Origin: Pedobacter sp.
GTDB taxonomy: Bacteria > Bacteroidota > Bacteroidia > Sphingobacteriales > Sphingobacteriaceae
Direction: 5' to 3'
Assembly: GCF_031119335.1 (NCBI RefSeq)
Contig: NZ_JAVHXT010000001.1
Location: forward strand, 1 to 64,000
DNA: 64,000 nucleotides
The notes below the pieces were generated by a model. That model saw only the letters and a list, made by a program, of their open reading frames with translations. It had not been told where the DNA came from and searched no databases. The stretch's first letter is position 1. Every line of letters starts with the position of its first letter. Both the position numbers and the translations under genes were made by a program. Below, piece by piece: positions 8,466 to 15,843 of this stretch.

Positions 8466-8954
8466 TTAATCCTTTTCAATATACTTTTTTAGTTGTTGTA
8501 AGTATTTTCTTAGGTCGTCTTTTGCTTTCCATGAAATTAGAAAAATTGGTAAGCTAATACCTGTGGCAAATTTTACAATGTTTTTGTCAAATTCAAGTTT
8601 GTAAGTTATTTCTGTAGTAAGGTCGGGTAAGGAATTTGTTATTCTTTCGCTTTTTAAGTAAAATTTTTCGCTTTGTAGTGTTTCAAAAATTGCAATTTTG
8701 TTTTTGTTAAACTGAGTGCATTTCATTTCCAATAGATTGTTTGGAGCTTTTTTAGATAAGTATGAGTACTCGGCCGCTGTTACACCTAACTGAAGCTCGC
8801 CATCCAATGTACTTTTATTTATTTCTGTACGCCACAGATGGTCATTGCTTGGGTTAGCGTAAAAATTGAATACACCTTCTACATCTTTATTGATTAAGAT
8901 TGTGCCTGAAATCCTTATCAGTTTTCTATGCGTTGTGATGTTTGTTGCCGTCAT
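8466..8954 (-). CDS. SRPBCC-family protein
   Basis: A 162-residue protein with the start/Bet v1-like pattern: an N-terminal strand (RISGTILINKDVEGVFNFYANPSNDHLWR), central strands ending in TEITYKLEF, and a C-terminal amphipathic helix (KDDLRKYLQQLKKYIEK). Such proteins bind hydrophobic ligands, and the ligand here is unknown. No signal peptide. It stands alone between the receptor gene and a long empty stretch. Confidence 0.65.
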   Translation of the reverse strand: MTATNITTHRKLIRISGTILINKDVEGVFNFYANPSNDHLWRTEINKSTLDGELQLGVTAAEYSYLSKKAPNNLLEMKCTQFNKNKIAIFETLQSEKFYLKSERITNSLPDLTTEITYKLEFDKNIVKFATGISLPIFLISWKAKDDLRKYLQQLKKYIEKD

Positions 8955-9334
8955 TGAGTGTCAGTATTCTTGCTATTTTGAGAGTTGACTTAACTTGAGT
9001 TTAAAAATGATGCTAATCTAGAAAAATAAATTAAATTTTGTTGATTGTACCTTGTTTTGATGCCAACCTAATATTTCTACGTGTTTTTATTATTAATAAA
9101 ATGCCAATACATACGGAGTACGTAAAGACACCATTTCATTGATGAACGGTACACTTAAAAAATGTATTCCACTTTTAATCTGAAATGAAATCGACTATCA
9201 GATGTATTTAAAACTGGTATAAAATCTTTAAATATTCGAATGGTTTTTAAGTAAGAATTACAAATCCACCGATAAGAATTTTGGAATTACAATTTCCGAA
9301 GATTGGATATAATTTTAGATAAGGGAAGGCTATA
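8955..9334. other. AT-rich intergenic stretch, nothing recognised
   Basis: About 380 bases with no coding frame I can support, no hairpin terminator and no tRNA-like sequence. It may hold the promoter of the SRPBCC gene and decayed sequence. Confidence 0.5.
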
Positions 9335-9820
9335 TCAAGGCTTATCTCTTCCAATGAAGCGATTTTTACCTAGCAAGAAGCCAATTGCTTTTTCAATATT
9401 TTCATCAATACTTTTTTCAGATTTTAGAAAGGAGATATATTTGATGATTTCTTTCTGTTTGGATGGGGTTAAATTTTCGAATACTTCTTTAGCAGTTGGA
9501 TTTTCGTTTAGTGCTCTTACCAGTTTTGGGTGAGGAGTTAAAGTTCGGTCTGTGGTGTCGATTTGAATTTCAACACTAATTTCTTCTCCAACTCGTTTTG
9601 GAGAGTTTTTTAGCATGGTGGTGTTGATATATAAACGCCATTCGCCTTGATATTTGATTAATGTTTGAATGTACTGTTTCGCGTTGATTTTACCGCAGAC
9701 AGGGATATGACCTTTATCTTTTCCGTAAGCTGAAAAAAGCTGTATCAATATCTCATTCGGAATAAATACAAAAGGGTTTATGCCGATGATTTCCAAAAAA
9801 GCTTTGAAAGAATGTGTCAA
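9335..9820 (-). CDS. YdeI/OmpD-associated family protein with DUF1905 domain
   Basis: A 161-residue protein. The N-terminal half fits DUF1905 (FIPNEILIQLF, GKINAKQYIQTLIKYQGEWRLYIN). The C-terminal part has the YdeI-type motif LVRALNENPTAKEVFENLTPSKQKEIIKYISFLKSEKS, ending in a helix with IEKAIGFL. The biochemical role of the family is poorly defined. It lies 50 bases downstream of the acetyltransferase gene on the same strand and could be the last gene of the mntR-mntH transcript. Confidence 0.75.
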   Translation of the reverse strand: MTHSFKAFLEIIGINPFVFIPNEILIQLFSAYGKDKGHIPVCGKINAKQYIQTLIKYQGEWRLYINTTMLKNSPKRVGEEISVEIQIDTTDRTLTPHPKLVRALNENPTAKEVFENLTPSKQKEIIKYISFLKSEKSIDENIEKAIGFLLGKNRFIGRDKP

Positions 9821-9870
9821 TTTTCTGATTTGAGTAGTGCAAAAAATAGTATTTACAAAATAAATATAGT

Positions 9871-10332
9871 TTATTGCTCAATAAGATATTCTAACATCTG
9901 CATATCTTTTAATAGGATGCCATTTTCTATGATAGGTAGCTTATAGTTTTCTATAAAAAAGTTCTTTCTAATACCGCATTTAACGAAGCCGTTCTTTTCA
10001 TAGAAATTAATTTGTAAATGACTAATATCAGGTGTTCCCACTATAATCCTTTTAAAGAAAGTTTCTTTTGTTATGGCTTTTATGTTTGAAAGCAATAGAC
10101 TGCCAATCCCCTGACCTTGCAAATTGTTGTCTACTGCAATATTTTTAATTTCTATTTCGTGTTCGTCAACTTTCAATAATGCGAAAACGGCAATTAACAA
10201 GCCATCTTTTTTTAGAACAAATACGTCACATTTGTAGATGTATTTTTCTATTGCCTCAACAGTTTCATCGGCAAGCAATAACAGTTGAAAAGGGATTTCA
10301 TCGTGGGCTTGTAATTTTCTTAATCCTTCCAT
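9871..10332 (-). CDS. GNAT family N-acetyltransferase
   Basis: A 153-residue acetyl-CoA-dependent acyltransferase. The acetyl-CoA-binding motif A is IAVDNNLQGQGIGSLLLSNI (about residues 65-84), followed by FYEKNGF, a typical motif B end. The start lies 1 base after the mntH stop codon, so it is almost surely cotranscribed with mntH. Substrate unknown. Confidence 0.85.
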   Translation of the reverse strand: MEGLRKLQAHDEIPFQLLLLADETVEAIEKYIYKCDVFVLKKDGLLIAVFALLKVDEHEIEIKNIAVDNNLQGQGIGSLLLSNIKAITKETFFKRIIVGTPDISHLQINFYEKNGFVKCGIRKNFFIENYKLPIIENGILLKDMQMLEYLIEQ

Positions 10333-10333
10333 T

Positions 10334-12193
10334 TTACCTTACAATCAATACAGGAATATCCACTTTGTGTCTTACAGAATCTACAGTGGTACCAAATATC
10401 AAATCTTTTAGACCTTTGTGACCATGAGCACCCATTACCAAAAGTTCCAGTTCATTTGAGTTACTGATATCGGCAATGGCTTTTGCAGTACCTCCGAAGC
10501 CAATATGTGGTGTAGCTTGATAACCTAATTCTGCTAAATTTTCTTGGTATTTTTTCAGATTGTCAATATCCGATTGGGTCTCATGGTCCATTGCAGTTTT
10601 ACCGTGATAACGGGCAGCTGCGGTTTCTACCACATGGATTAAGTAGTAGTGTGCATCTTTTCCGCCTTGTATCAAAGCGTGTCGAATGGTTTTTCTATCG
10701 TTTTCAGAAAAATCTACTGTGATGCCAATGCGTTCGTAATTGATTTTTTCGACGTTTCCAATTGCCAAAGCATCGCCATGCGGCACATTGCCAATACGCT
10801 GTTTTTTACCAACAAAAGGATAGATGAAAATATACGCTAGTAATAAAGCTACAAGAACAGCCACTGGTAGTACAATGACATAGATATACCAAGCGTCTGA
10901 AGAGGCCATCCAACCGTCAATTTCTTCTATAACGAGTTTAATATTCAATGCAACAATAACCGCAGCACTTAACCAAGCCAATATTTTTACCCAAGGTTTA
11001 ATGGCAAACTCCTTCATCTCTTTTTTATCAGAGTTAAGGTGGATTAGAGGGATTACAGCAAAGCCTAACTGTAAACTCAATACTACTTGACTTAGAATTA
11101 ATAATCCGCCCAAAGCATCATCACCAAAATAAAGGATAGTGAAAAATGCAGGAACAATGGCGAGCAAACGTGTGATTAATCTTCTTAACCAAGGTTGTAT
11201 CCTTAAGTTTAAGTGACCTTCCATTACAATTTGTCCCGCAAGTGTACCTGTAACGGTAGAACTTTGTCCTGCAGCAATTAATGCAATAGCAAATAGGGCA
11301 GGAGCCACATTTCCGAAAATATTGGTCAGTAGTTCGTGAGCATCTTGTATTTCGGCAACTTCGTGAAAACCGTTTTTGTAGAACGCTGCTGCGGCTAAAA
11401 TTAAGATGGCTGCGTTAACGAAAAATGCCAAATTAAGAGCAACTGCGGTATCAATAAAATTGAATTTAATGGCTTCCTTAATTCCTTTACTATCTCGTTC
11501 AAATTTTCGGGTTTGCACTAGAGAAGAGTGTAAGTACAGATTGTGTGGCATTACCGTTGCACCAATAATACCAATGGCAATGTAAAGTGCTTCTCCGCTA
11601 AGCATTGAAGGTTCAAAACCTTTGGCTATTTCCTTTAATGATGGTTCTACAATGAACATCTCTACCAGAAAAGAAAGCCCCACGATAAACACCATAGAAA
11701 CAATAAAAGCTTCCATTTTGCGCATGCCTTTGTTGAGCAAGAAAAGCAATAGTACGGTATCGAAAATGGTAATGGAAATACCCCAAATGAGCGGTAAACC
11801 GAAAAGTAGGTTTAAACCGATGGCCATACCTATGATTTCAGCCAAATCGCAGGCGATGATAGCTGTTTGTGCCAACACAAATAATGGGAAATTAACCCAT
11901 TTCGGATAAGTGTTTCTTGATGCTTGTGCTAAATCTAATCCTCTAACAATACCCAAACGAGCACTTAAAGATTGCAAAAGCAGTGCAATTAAATTAGACA
12001 TTAGCAGCACCCAAATAAGCTGATAGCCGAATTTACTACCTCCAGCAATGTCTGTAGCCCAGTTTCCAGGGTCCATGTAGCCAACGCTTACTAAATATGC
12101 AGGTCCTAAAAAAGCCAATATCCTGCGCCAACCTTTCCTCTGGTTGGTAGCTACGCTCTGGTGTACTTCGCTTAAGGATTGCTTCTCTGCCAT
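10334..12193 (-). CDS. mntH: Nramp manganese/divalent metal transporter MntH with C-terminal universal stress domain
   Basis: Proton-coupled Mn2+/Fe2+ importer in the inner membrane. Residues about 20-445 form the Nramp domain with eleven or so membrane segments. The metal-site motifs are visible: MDPGNWATD (in TM1) and GATVMPHNLYLHSSL (in TM6). After about residue 470 a universal stress protein domain follows (ERIGITVDFSENDRKTIRHAL ... LLVMGAHGHKGLKDLIFGTTVDSVRHKVDIPVLIV), with the nucleotide-binding pattern GAHGHKG. Total 619 residues against about 410-450 for plain MntH. The ATG overlaps the mntR stop by one base (TAATG). Control by MntR is likely. Confidence 0.93.
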   Translation of the reverse strand: MAEKQSLSEVHQSVATNQRKGWRRILAFLGPAYLVSVGYMDPGNWATDIAGGSKFGYQLIWVLLMSNLIALLLQSLSARLGIVRGLDLAQASRNTYPKWVNFPLFVLAQTAIIACDLAEIIGMAIGLNLLFGLPLIWGISITIFDTVLLLFLLNKGMRKMEAFIVSMVFIVGLSFLVEMFIVEPSLKEIAKGFEPSMLSGEALYIAIGIIGATVMPHNLYLHSSLVQTRKFERDSKGIKEAIKFNFIDTAVALNLAFFVNAAILILAAAAFYKNGFHEVAEIQDAHELLTNIFGNVAPALFAIALIAAGQSSTVTGTLAGQIVMEGHLNLRIQPWLRRLITRLLAIVPAFFTILYFGDDALGGLLILSQVVLSLQLGFAVIPLIHLNSDKKEMKEFAIKPWVKILAWLSAAVIVALNIKLVIEEIDGWMASSDAWYIYVIVLPVAVLVALLLAYIFIYPFVGKKQRIGNVPHGDALAIGNVEKINYERIGITVDFSENDRKTIRHALIQGGKDAHYYLIHVVETAAARYHGKTAMDHETQSDIDNLKKYQENLAELGYQATPHIGFGGTAKAIADISNSNELELLVMGAHGHKGLKDLIFGTTVDSVRHKVDIPVLIVR

Positions 12194-12846
12194 TAGTTTT
12201 TGGTGATTAAAATATGTTTGGCTACTTCTCTACTGATATTCGTTTTTTGTTGTTCTACAAAAAGTTCTACAGAACCATCAAACTCTAAAACTTCAATAAT
12301 TTCTATACGTTTGCCTAAGGTTAAACCTAGTTTTTCTAAATGTTTAAGGAAAGAAGACGAGTGTTCGCTCACTCCTGTGATGGTTCCCTTATCTCCAGAA
12401 TTGAGTTTGCTTAATTTAACAAAAGCAAGTTCTGCGAAATTGCCATGTTTGTCGGGAATTGGATCGCCGTGTGGGTCAACCTTTGGGAAATCTAAAAACT
12501 CATCCAGTCGCTCAATTAACAAGTTAGATTGAATGTGTTCCAGTTCTTCGGCTACTTCATGCACTTCATCCCATTTAAAGTTGAGTTTATCTACCAAAAA
12601 AACCTCCCATAAGCGGTGTTTTCTAACAATGTTGATGGCAGTGAGCTTACCTTTTTCCGTTAAAGTAACTCCTTGATACTTCACGTAATTTACCAACTCT
12701 TTTTCCGAAAGCTTCTTAATCATGTCGGTTACCGACGCTGCTTTGGTTTGTATACGCTCTGCAATGGCATTGGTTTGTACCGGATGATTAGCCTCCGACA
12801 AATGGTAAATTACTTTAAGATAGTTCTCTTCGGTATAAGATTGCAT
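12193..12846 (-). CDS. mntR: DtxR/MntR-family metal-dependent transcriptional repressor
   Basis: A 217-residue repressor. The winged-helix DNA-binding domain (1-65) includes YTEENYLKVIYHL and IQTKAASVTDMIKKLSEKELV. The metal-binding/dimerisation domain (65-140) has HRLWEVFLVDKLNFKWDEVHEVAEELEHI, with the Glu/His ligand set expected for this family. A C-terminal SH3/FeoA-like domain covers about 145-217. It is the first gene of an operon with mntH. The 16-bp palindrome TTTAGACAAATCTAAA lies 21 bases upstream of the ATG, so the gene is probably autoregulated. Mn specificity is inferred from the partner mntH. Confidence 0.92.
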   Translation of the reverse strand: MQSYTEENYLKVIYHLSEANHPVQTNAIAERIQTKAASVTDMIKKLSEKELVNYVKYQGVTLTEKGKLTAINIVRKHRLWEVFLVDKLNFKWDEVHEVAEELEHIQSNLLIERLDEFLDFPKVDPHGDPIPDKHGNFAELAFVKLSKLNSGDKGTITGVSEHSSSFLKHLEKLGLTLGKRIEIIEVLEFDGSVELFVEQQKTNISREVAKHILITKN

Positions 12847-12867
12847 TTTAGGCTTTCTAATTTATTG

Positions 12868-12883
12868 TTTAGACAAATCTAAA
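12868..12883 (-). promoter_or_regulatory. MntR operator upstream of mntR-mntH
   Basis: TTTAGACAAATCTAAA on the plus strand is the exact reverse complement of the site before the TonB-dependent receptor at 6125. Read in the mntR direction it contains TAGATTTG, a -7 consensus match. A weaker related sequence (TTTAGGCTTTCTAAT, 12848-12862) lies between this site and the ATG. Confidence 0.75.
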
Positions 12884-12935
12884 AATTTTAATATAAAATA
12901 TTCGCTAAATTTTTACATTAATTTTAGAATAAAAT

Positions 12936-12966
12936 TTTGTGAGTTAGCCTTTCTGTTATACCTTTG
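12936..12966 (+). promoter_or_regulatory. Promoter of the Lrp/AsnC gene
   Basis: TTTG at 12936-12939 and TACCTTTG at 12959-12966, spaced by 19 bases. This is a full -33/-7 match to the Bacteroidota consensus. Confidence 0.7.
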
Positions 12967-12986
12967 GGCAATTCAAATAAAAAGGT

Positions 12987-13457
12987 ATGGCATTAGAATT
13001 AGACAAAATCGATTTCAAAATCTTAAAGTTATTACAAGAAAATGGTAGAATTACCAATCTACTGCTTTCGCAAGAAATAGGTTTGTCGCCAGCGCCAACT
13101 TTAGAGCGTGTTCGTAAGCTGGAAATGTCTGGCTATATTAAAAGCTACCACGCTTTGGTTGATGAAGAAAAATTAGGTTTGGGTATCAAAACCTTTATTC
13201 AAATTCAGCTAGATTTCCATAAAAACAATACCATCCAAATCTTTTTAGATGAAGTAAACCAAATCAAAGAGGTAACCGAATGCCATCATGTAACTGGTCA
13301 GGCAGATTTCTTATTGAAGGTTTATGTAAGCGATATCAAATCGTACGAGCGTTTAATTATGGATAAAATCAGTAAGATTTCTGTAGTGAAAACTTTCCAG
13401 ACGATGATGATTATGTCTACGACAAAGAAAGAACCGATTGTGCCATTGGAGTATTAA
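12987..13457 (+). CDS. Lrp/AsnC-family transcriptional regulator
   Basis: A 156-residue regulator. The N-terminal helix-turn-helix (3-60) includes LDKIDFKILKLLQENGRITNLLLSQEIGLSPAPTLERVRKLEMSGYI. The C-terminal RAM/ligand domain (65-145) has the pattern VTECHHVTGQADFLLKVYVSD. Length and order are typical. It is divergent from mntR and has a well-formed promoter of its own. A palindromic repeat starts at the stop codon. The target genes and ligand (usually an amino acid) cannot be told. Confidence 0.92.
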   Translation: MALELDKIDFKILKLLQENGRITNLLLSQEIGLSPAPTLERVRKLEMSGYIKSYHALVDEEKLGLGIKTFIQIQLDFHKNNTIQIFLDEVNQIKEVTECHHVTGQADFLLKVYVSDIKSYERLIMDKISKISVVKTFQTMMIMSTTKKEPIVPLEY

Positions 13458-13534
13458 ACCCCTAAATCCCCTAAAGGGGACTTCTGCATATTCGCCAACT
13501 TTGGCAATTCCCCCTTTAGGGGGTTAGGGGGTCC
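13457..13534. repeat. CCCCTAAA-type palindromic intergenic repeat, copy 2
   Basis: Left arm 13459-13481 and right arm 13509-13534 form a long GC-rich inverted repeat around a CCAACTTTGG centre. The arms match copy 1 at 5389-5461, which lies in the opposite orientation. The element touches the stop of the AsnC gene and encodes the last two codons and stop of ung. It could serve as a bidirectional terminator. Confidence 0.75.
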
Positions 13535-14198
13535 AATCAATCTCTTCTTTTCCTTCTTTTTTGAGGATTTCGTTGGTCTTAGAAAAAGGCTTCGAACCGA
13601 AGAAGCCGTTATAGGCAGAAAACGGCGATGGATGTGCAGAGCTAATGATAAAATGTTTGCCTTTGTCTATCAATGCTTCCTTTTGTTTAGCGTAGTTGCC
13701 CCACAAAATAAATACTATGCCGTTCCTTTTTGCAGATAATTCTGTAATTACTTTATCGGTAAACTGTTCCCATCCTCTTTTTTGATGCGAACCAGCGGTA
13801 TGTGCCCTAACGGTTAACGTTGCGTTTAATAACAGCACTCCTTGGTCTGCCCAAGCAGTTAGTTCGCCGTGGTTAGGTGTTTTGAAATCGGGAAATTCAT
13901 CCGCCAGTTCTTTATAGATATTTTTTAGCGAAGGAGGCGGAACGATACCTTTTTGTACGGAGAAAGACAAACCATGTGCTTGTCCGATGTTGTGATAAGG
14001 GTCTTGCCCCAAAATCACGACCTTAACCTTTTCGAAAGGTGTGTGCTTAAACGCATTGAAAATATCAGAACCTTTTGGGAAAACTGTAAAACCAGCTTGT
14101 TTCTCTTCTTGAAGAAAGTTTTTTAACGCCTTCATGTAAGGCTGTTCAAACTCGCCCTCCAATACTTTAAGCCAACCTGGTTCTAAATCTACAGCCAT
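13524..14198 (-). CDS. ung: Uracil-DNA glycosylase
   Basis: Removes uracil from DNA in base excision repair. The 224 residues are the normal family-1 length. The water-activating motif is GQDPYHNIGQAHG (Asp66), and the Leu-loop motif is HPSPFSAYNGFFGSKPF (His189). LLLNATLTVRAHTAGSH is also present. The last codons and stop fall inside a palindromic repeat. Gap of 13 bases from the upstream thioredoxin-like gene. Confidence 0.96.
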   Translation of the reverse strand: MAVDLEPGWLKVLEGEFEQPYMKALKNFLQEEKQAGFTVFPKGSDIFNAFKHTPFEKVKVVILGQDPYHNIGQAHGLSFSVQKGIVPPPSLKNIYKELADEFPDFKTPNHGELTAWADQGVLLLNATLTVRAHTAGSHQKRGWEQFTDKVITELSAKRNGIVFILWGNYAKQKEALIDKGKHFIISSAHPSPFSAYNGFFGSKPFSKTNEILKKEGKEEIDWTP

Positions 14199-14211
14199 TG
14201 TTATATTGTTT

Positions 14212-14736
14212 TTACTTCGATTTTTTTACAGTCAGGATGTCAATTAAATCTAGCTCTAAGCTTTTTTTAGGATTTTCGATGATACGACCTAATTCTTTTC
14301 CTTTTTTATCAAATACAATAAACGTAGGTACACGTTGAATGTCAAGTCCATCAATTAAACCATTTTCTGCTTTTTTTGCGCCATCTACAGCAATAAAAGT
14401 AACATCAGTTTCTTTTACTTTAGCGGCATCAACTACTTTTAAGAAGTTTGGTACTTGATATTTACTATCTCCACACCATGTACCCAGCACAACTTTAATT
14501 TTCTTGCCTTTAATCAATTTTTCCAGTTGAGGTACAGATGCAGAATCTACTTTGTAATTTTCATAGTTGGCATCGTAGCTAGCTTTAAATTCTGGGAATT
14601 CTACCAAACCCTCTCTTGAGCACTCGTTTAACATGATTTGCTTATGTTTTATCTGGTCTTCTAATTTTTTATTGATTTCTTGGGCATTCGCAGAAACGAA
14701 AAATAACCCTAGTATAATGGTAAATGCGTATTTCAT
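14212..14736 (-). CDS. Exported thioredoxin-fold protein with a single-cysteine active site
   Basis: A 174-residue protein with a signal peptide (MKYAFTIILGLFFVSANAQ). The thioredoxin-like fold holds GTWCGDSKYQVPNFLKV (Cys at about residue 89) and the cis-proline loop QRVPTFIVF. The usual CxxC is CGDS here, so only one cysteine is present and it is unlikely to be a classical disulfide oxidoreductase. This CGDS form is common in Bacteroidota thioredoxin-family proteins. It probably acts in the periplasm. Its gene is 13 bases upstream of ung. Confidence 0.8.
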   Translation of the reverse strand: MKYAFTIILGLFFVSANAQEINKKLEDQIKHKQIMLNECSREGLVEFPEFKASYDANYENYKVDSASVPQLEKLIKGKKIKVVLGTWCGDSKYQVPNFLKVVDAAKVKETDVTFIAVDGAKKAENGLIDGLDIQRVPTFIVFDKKGKELGRIIENPKKSLELDLIDILTVKKSK

Positions 14737-14821
14737 GGCTATCTAATTTTTGCTGAAATTATAAATTAAATCGCTATTTTCTGCTATATAAAACCGATAT
14801 TTGCAGAAATATTGAAAAACT

Positions 14822-15367
14822 ATGTCAAATTTAGTACGCCTAATTATAGGCTTTGCTTTACTTGGTGCAGCAGTTGCACTTTTTATCTTCGGTTATTGGG
14901 GTTGGGGTATTCCAACAGTATTCATTAGCATTTTTGTTTTCGTTACTTATTTCTATAATGAAAATATGCTGATTGCACAATGGTATTTGCGTAAGGATAA
15001 TATGCCTAAAGCAGAAGCTTTTTTGGCGAGAATTACCAACTACGAGAAACAATTAAACAAAATGCAATTTGGTTATTATAATCTATTATTAGGTTTAATG
15101 GAGTCTAGAAAAGCACCAATGAAATCTGAAAAATATTTCAAAGCAGCTTTAAACTTAGGTTTGCATATGGACCATAATGTTGCTTTAGCAAAATTGAGTT
15201 TAGCAGGTATTGCTATGGGAAAACGCAATAAACGCGAAGCTCAAATGTATTTAACAGAAGCTAAAAAGGCAGATAAGAACAAATTGTTGGCTGACCAGAT
15301 TAAGCAAATGAAAGACCAGCTGGGTATGTTAGATAAGCAACAACAAGTGCGCTACGGACACAGATAG
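14822..15367 (+). CDS. Hypothetical membrane protein with DUF2892-like N-terminus and TPR-like C-terminus
   Basis: A 181-residue protein with two N-terminal membrane segments (about 5-23 and 26-46, with a GYWGWG turn). A soluble helical part follows (60-175), with TPR-like spacing (LRKDNMPKAEAFLARI, ALNLGLHMDHNVALAKLSL, KRNKREAQMYLTEAKKA). It is likely anchored in the inner membrane with the helical part in the cytoplasm. Function unknown. A bidirectional terminator follows. Confidence 0.75.
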   Translation: MSNLVRLIIGFALLGAAVALFIFGYWGWGIPTVFISIFVFVTYFYNENMLIAQWYLRKDNMPKAEAFLARITNYEKQLNKMQFGYYNLLLGLMESRKAPMKSEKYFKAALNLGLHMDHNVALAKLSLAGIAMGKRNKREAQMYLTEAKKADKNKLLADQIKQMKDQLGMLDKQQQVRYGHR

Positions 15368-15385
15368 AAGAGAATTAAAATTTAA

Positions 15386-15422
15386 AAAAAGAGCTAATGC
15401 CGATAAGGAATTAGCTCTTTTT
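15386..15422. terminator. Bidirectional terminator between converging genes
   Basis: 13-bp stem AAAAAGAGCTAAT/ATTAGCTCTTTTT (15386-15398 with 15410-15422) and an 11-base loop. It serves the plus-strand membrane protein gene and the minus-strand 70-residue gene. Confidence 0.85.
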
Positions 15423-15633
15423 ATTTGTCGCATAAACGGTCAAAATTTTCTTCGTAAGCAGCATCTGTTCTGCTCAACAAATCATCATCATCTTCCATTC
15501 TTTTTTTACTGAAGAACAACTCTTCGGCCTGGATGCGTTTAATCAACTGACGAATTAGCGATAAGTCAAAAGTGTCTTTGCTTAACTTGATGCAATATTC
15601 GTTTTCCGTAATTTCGATACTTGAACTATTCAT
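15421..15633 (-). CDS. Small hypothetical protein
   Basis: 70 residues with an acidic C-terminus (MEDDDDLLSRTDAAYEENFDRLCDK). The N-terminal half reads like a short strand pair and helix (IEITENEYCIKLSKDTFDLSLIRQLIKRIQ), reminiscent of small antitoxin-like or adaptor proteins, but no toxin gene lies beside it. Support for being real: its stop abuts a strong terminator, and the region has no competing frame. Function unknown. Confidence 0.6.
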   Translation of the reverse strand: MNSSSIEITENEYCIKLSKDTFDLSLIRQLIKRIQAEELFFSKKRMEDDDDLLSRTDAAYEENFDRLCDK

Positions 15634-15843
15634 AAGTTTTATTTTTCTCCTAAATTATAGAAGCTAGCTCAAAAAGACGGAAAGTAAGCTTTAACAATTT
15701 GTTATCTTTTTGTTAATTGCTAAAATCAAACGTTTGCGCTGTTTTAACTTCGAAAGGAGATGCTAAAAGTTATATTTTTGGTTTATCGCTACTGTATGAA
15801 ATTATTACGAAACCAAATAGAAATAGCTTAATCAACACCACAA

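Noticed and set aside
8955..9334. Possible decayed gene or small RNA in the empty stretch
   Set aside because: No frame, hairpin or known RNA pattern strong enough to report.
14858..15052. 64-codon minus-strand frame
   Set aside because: Antisense to the membrane/TPR-like protein gene.
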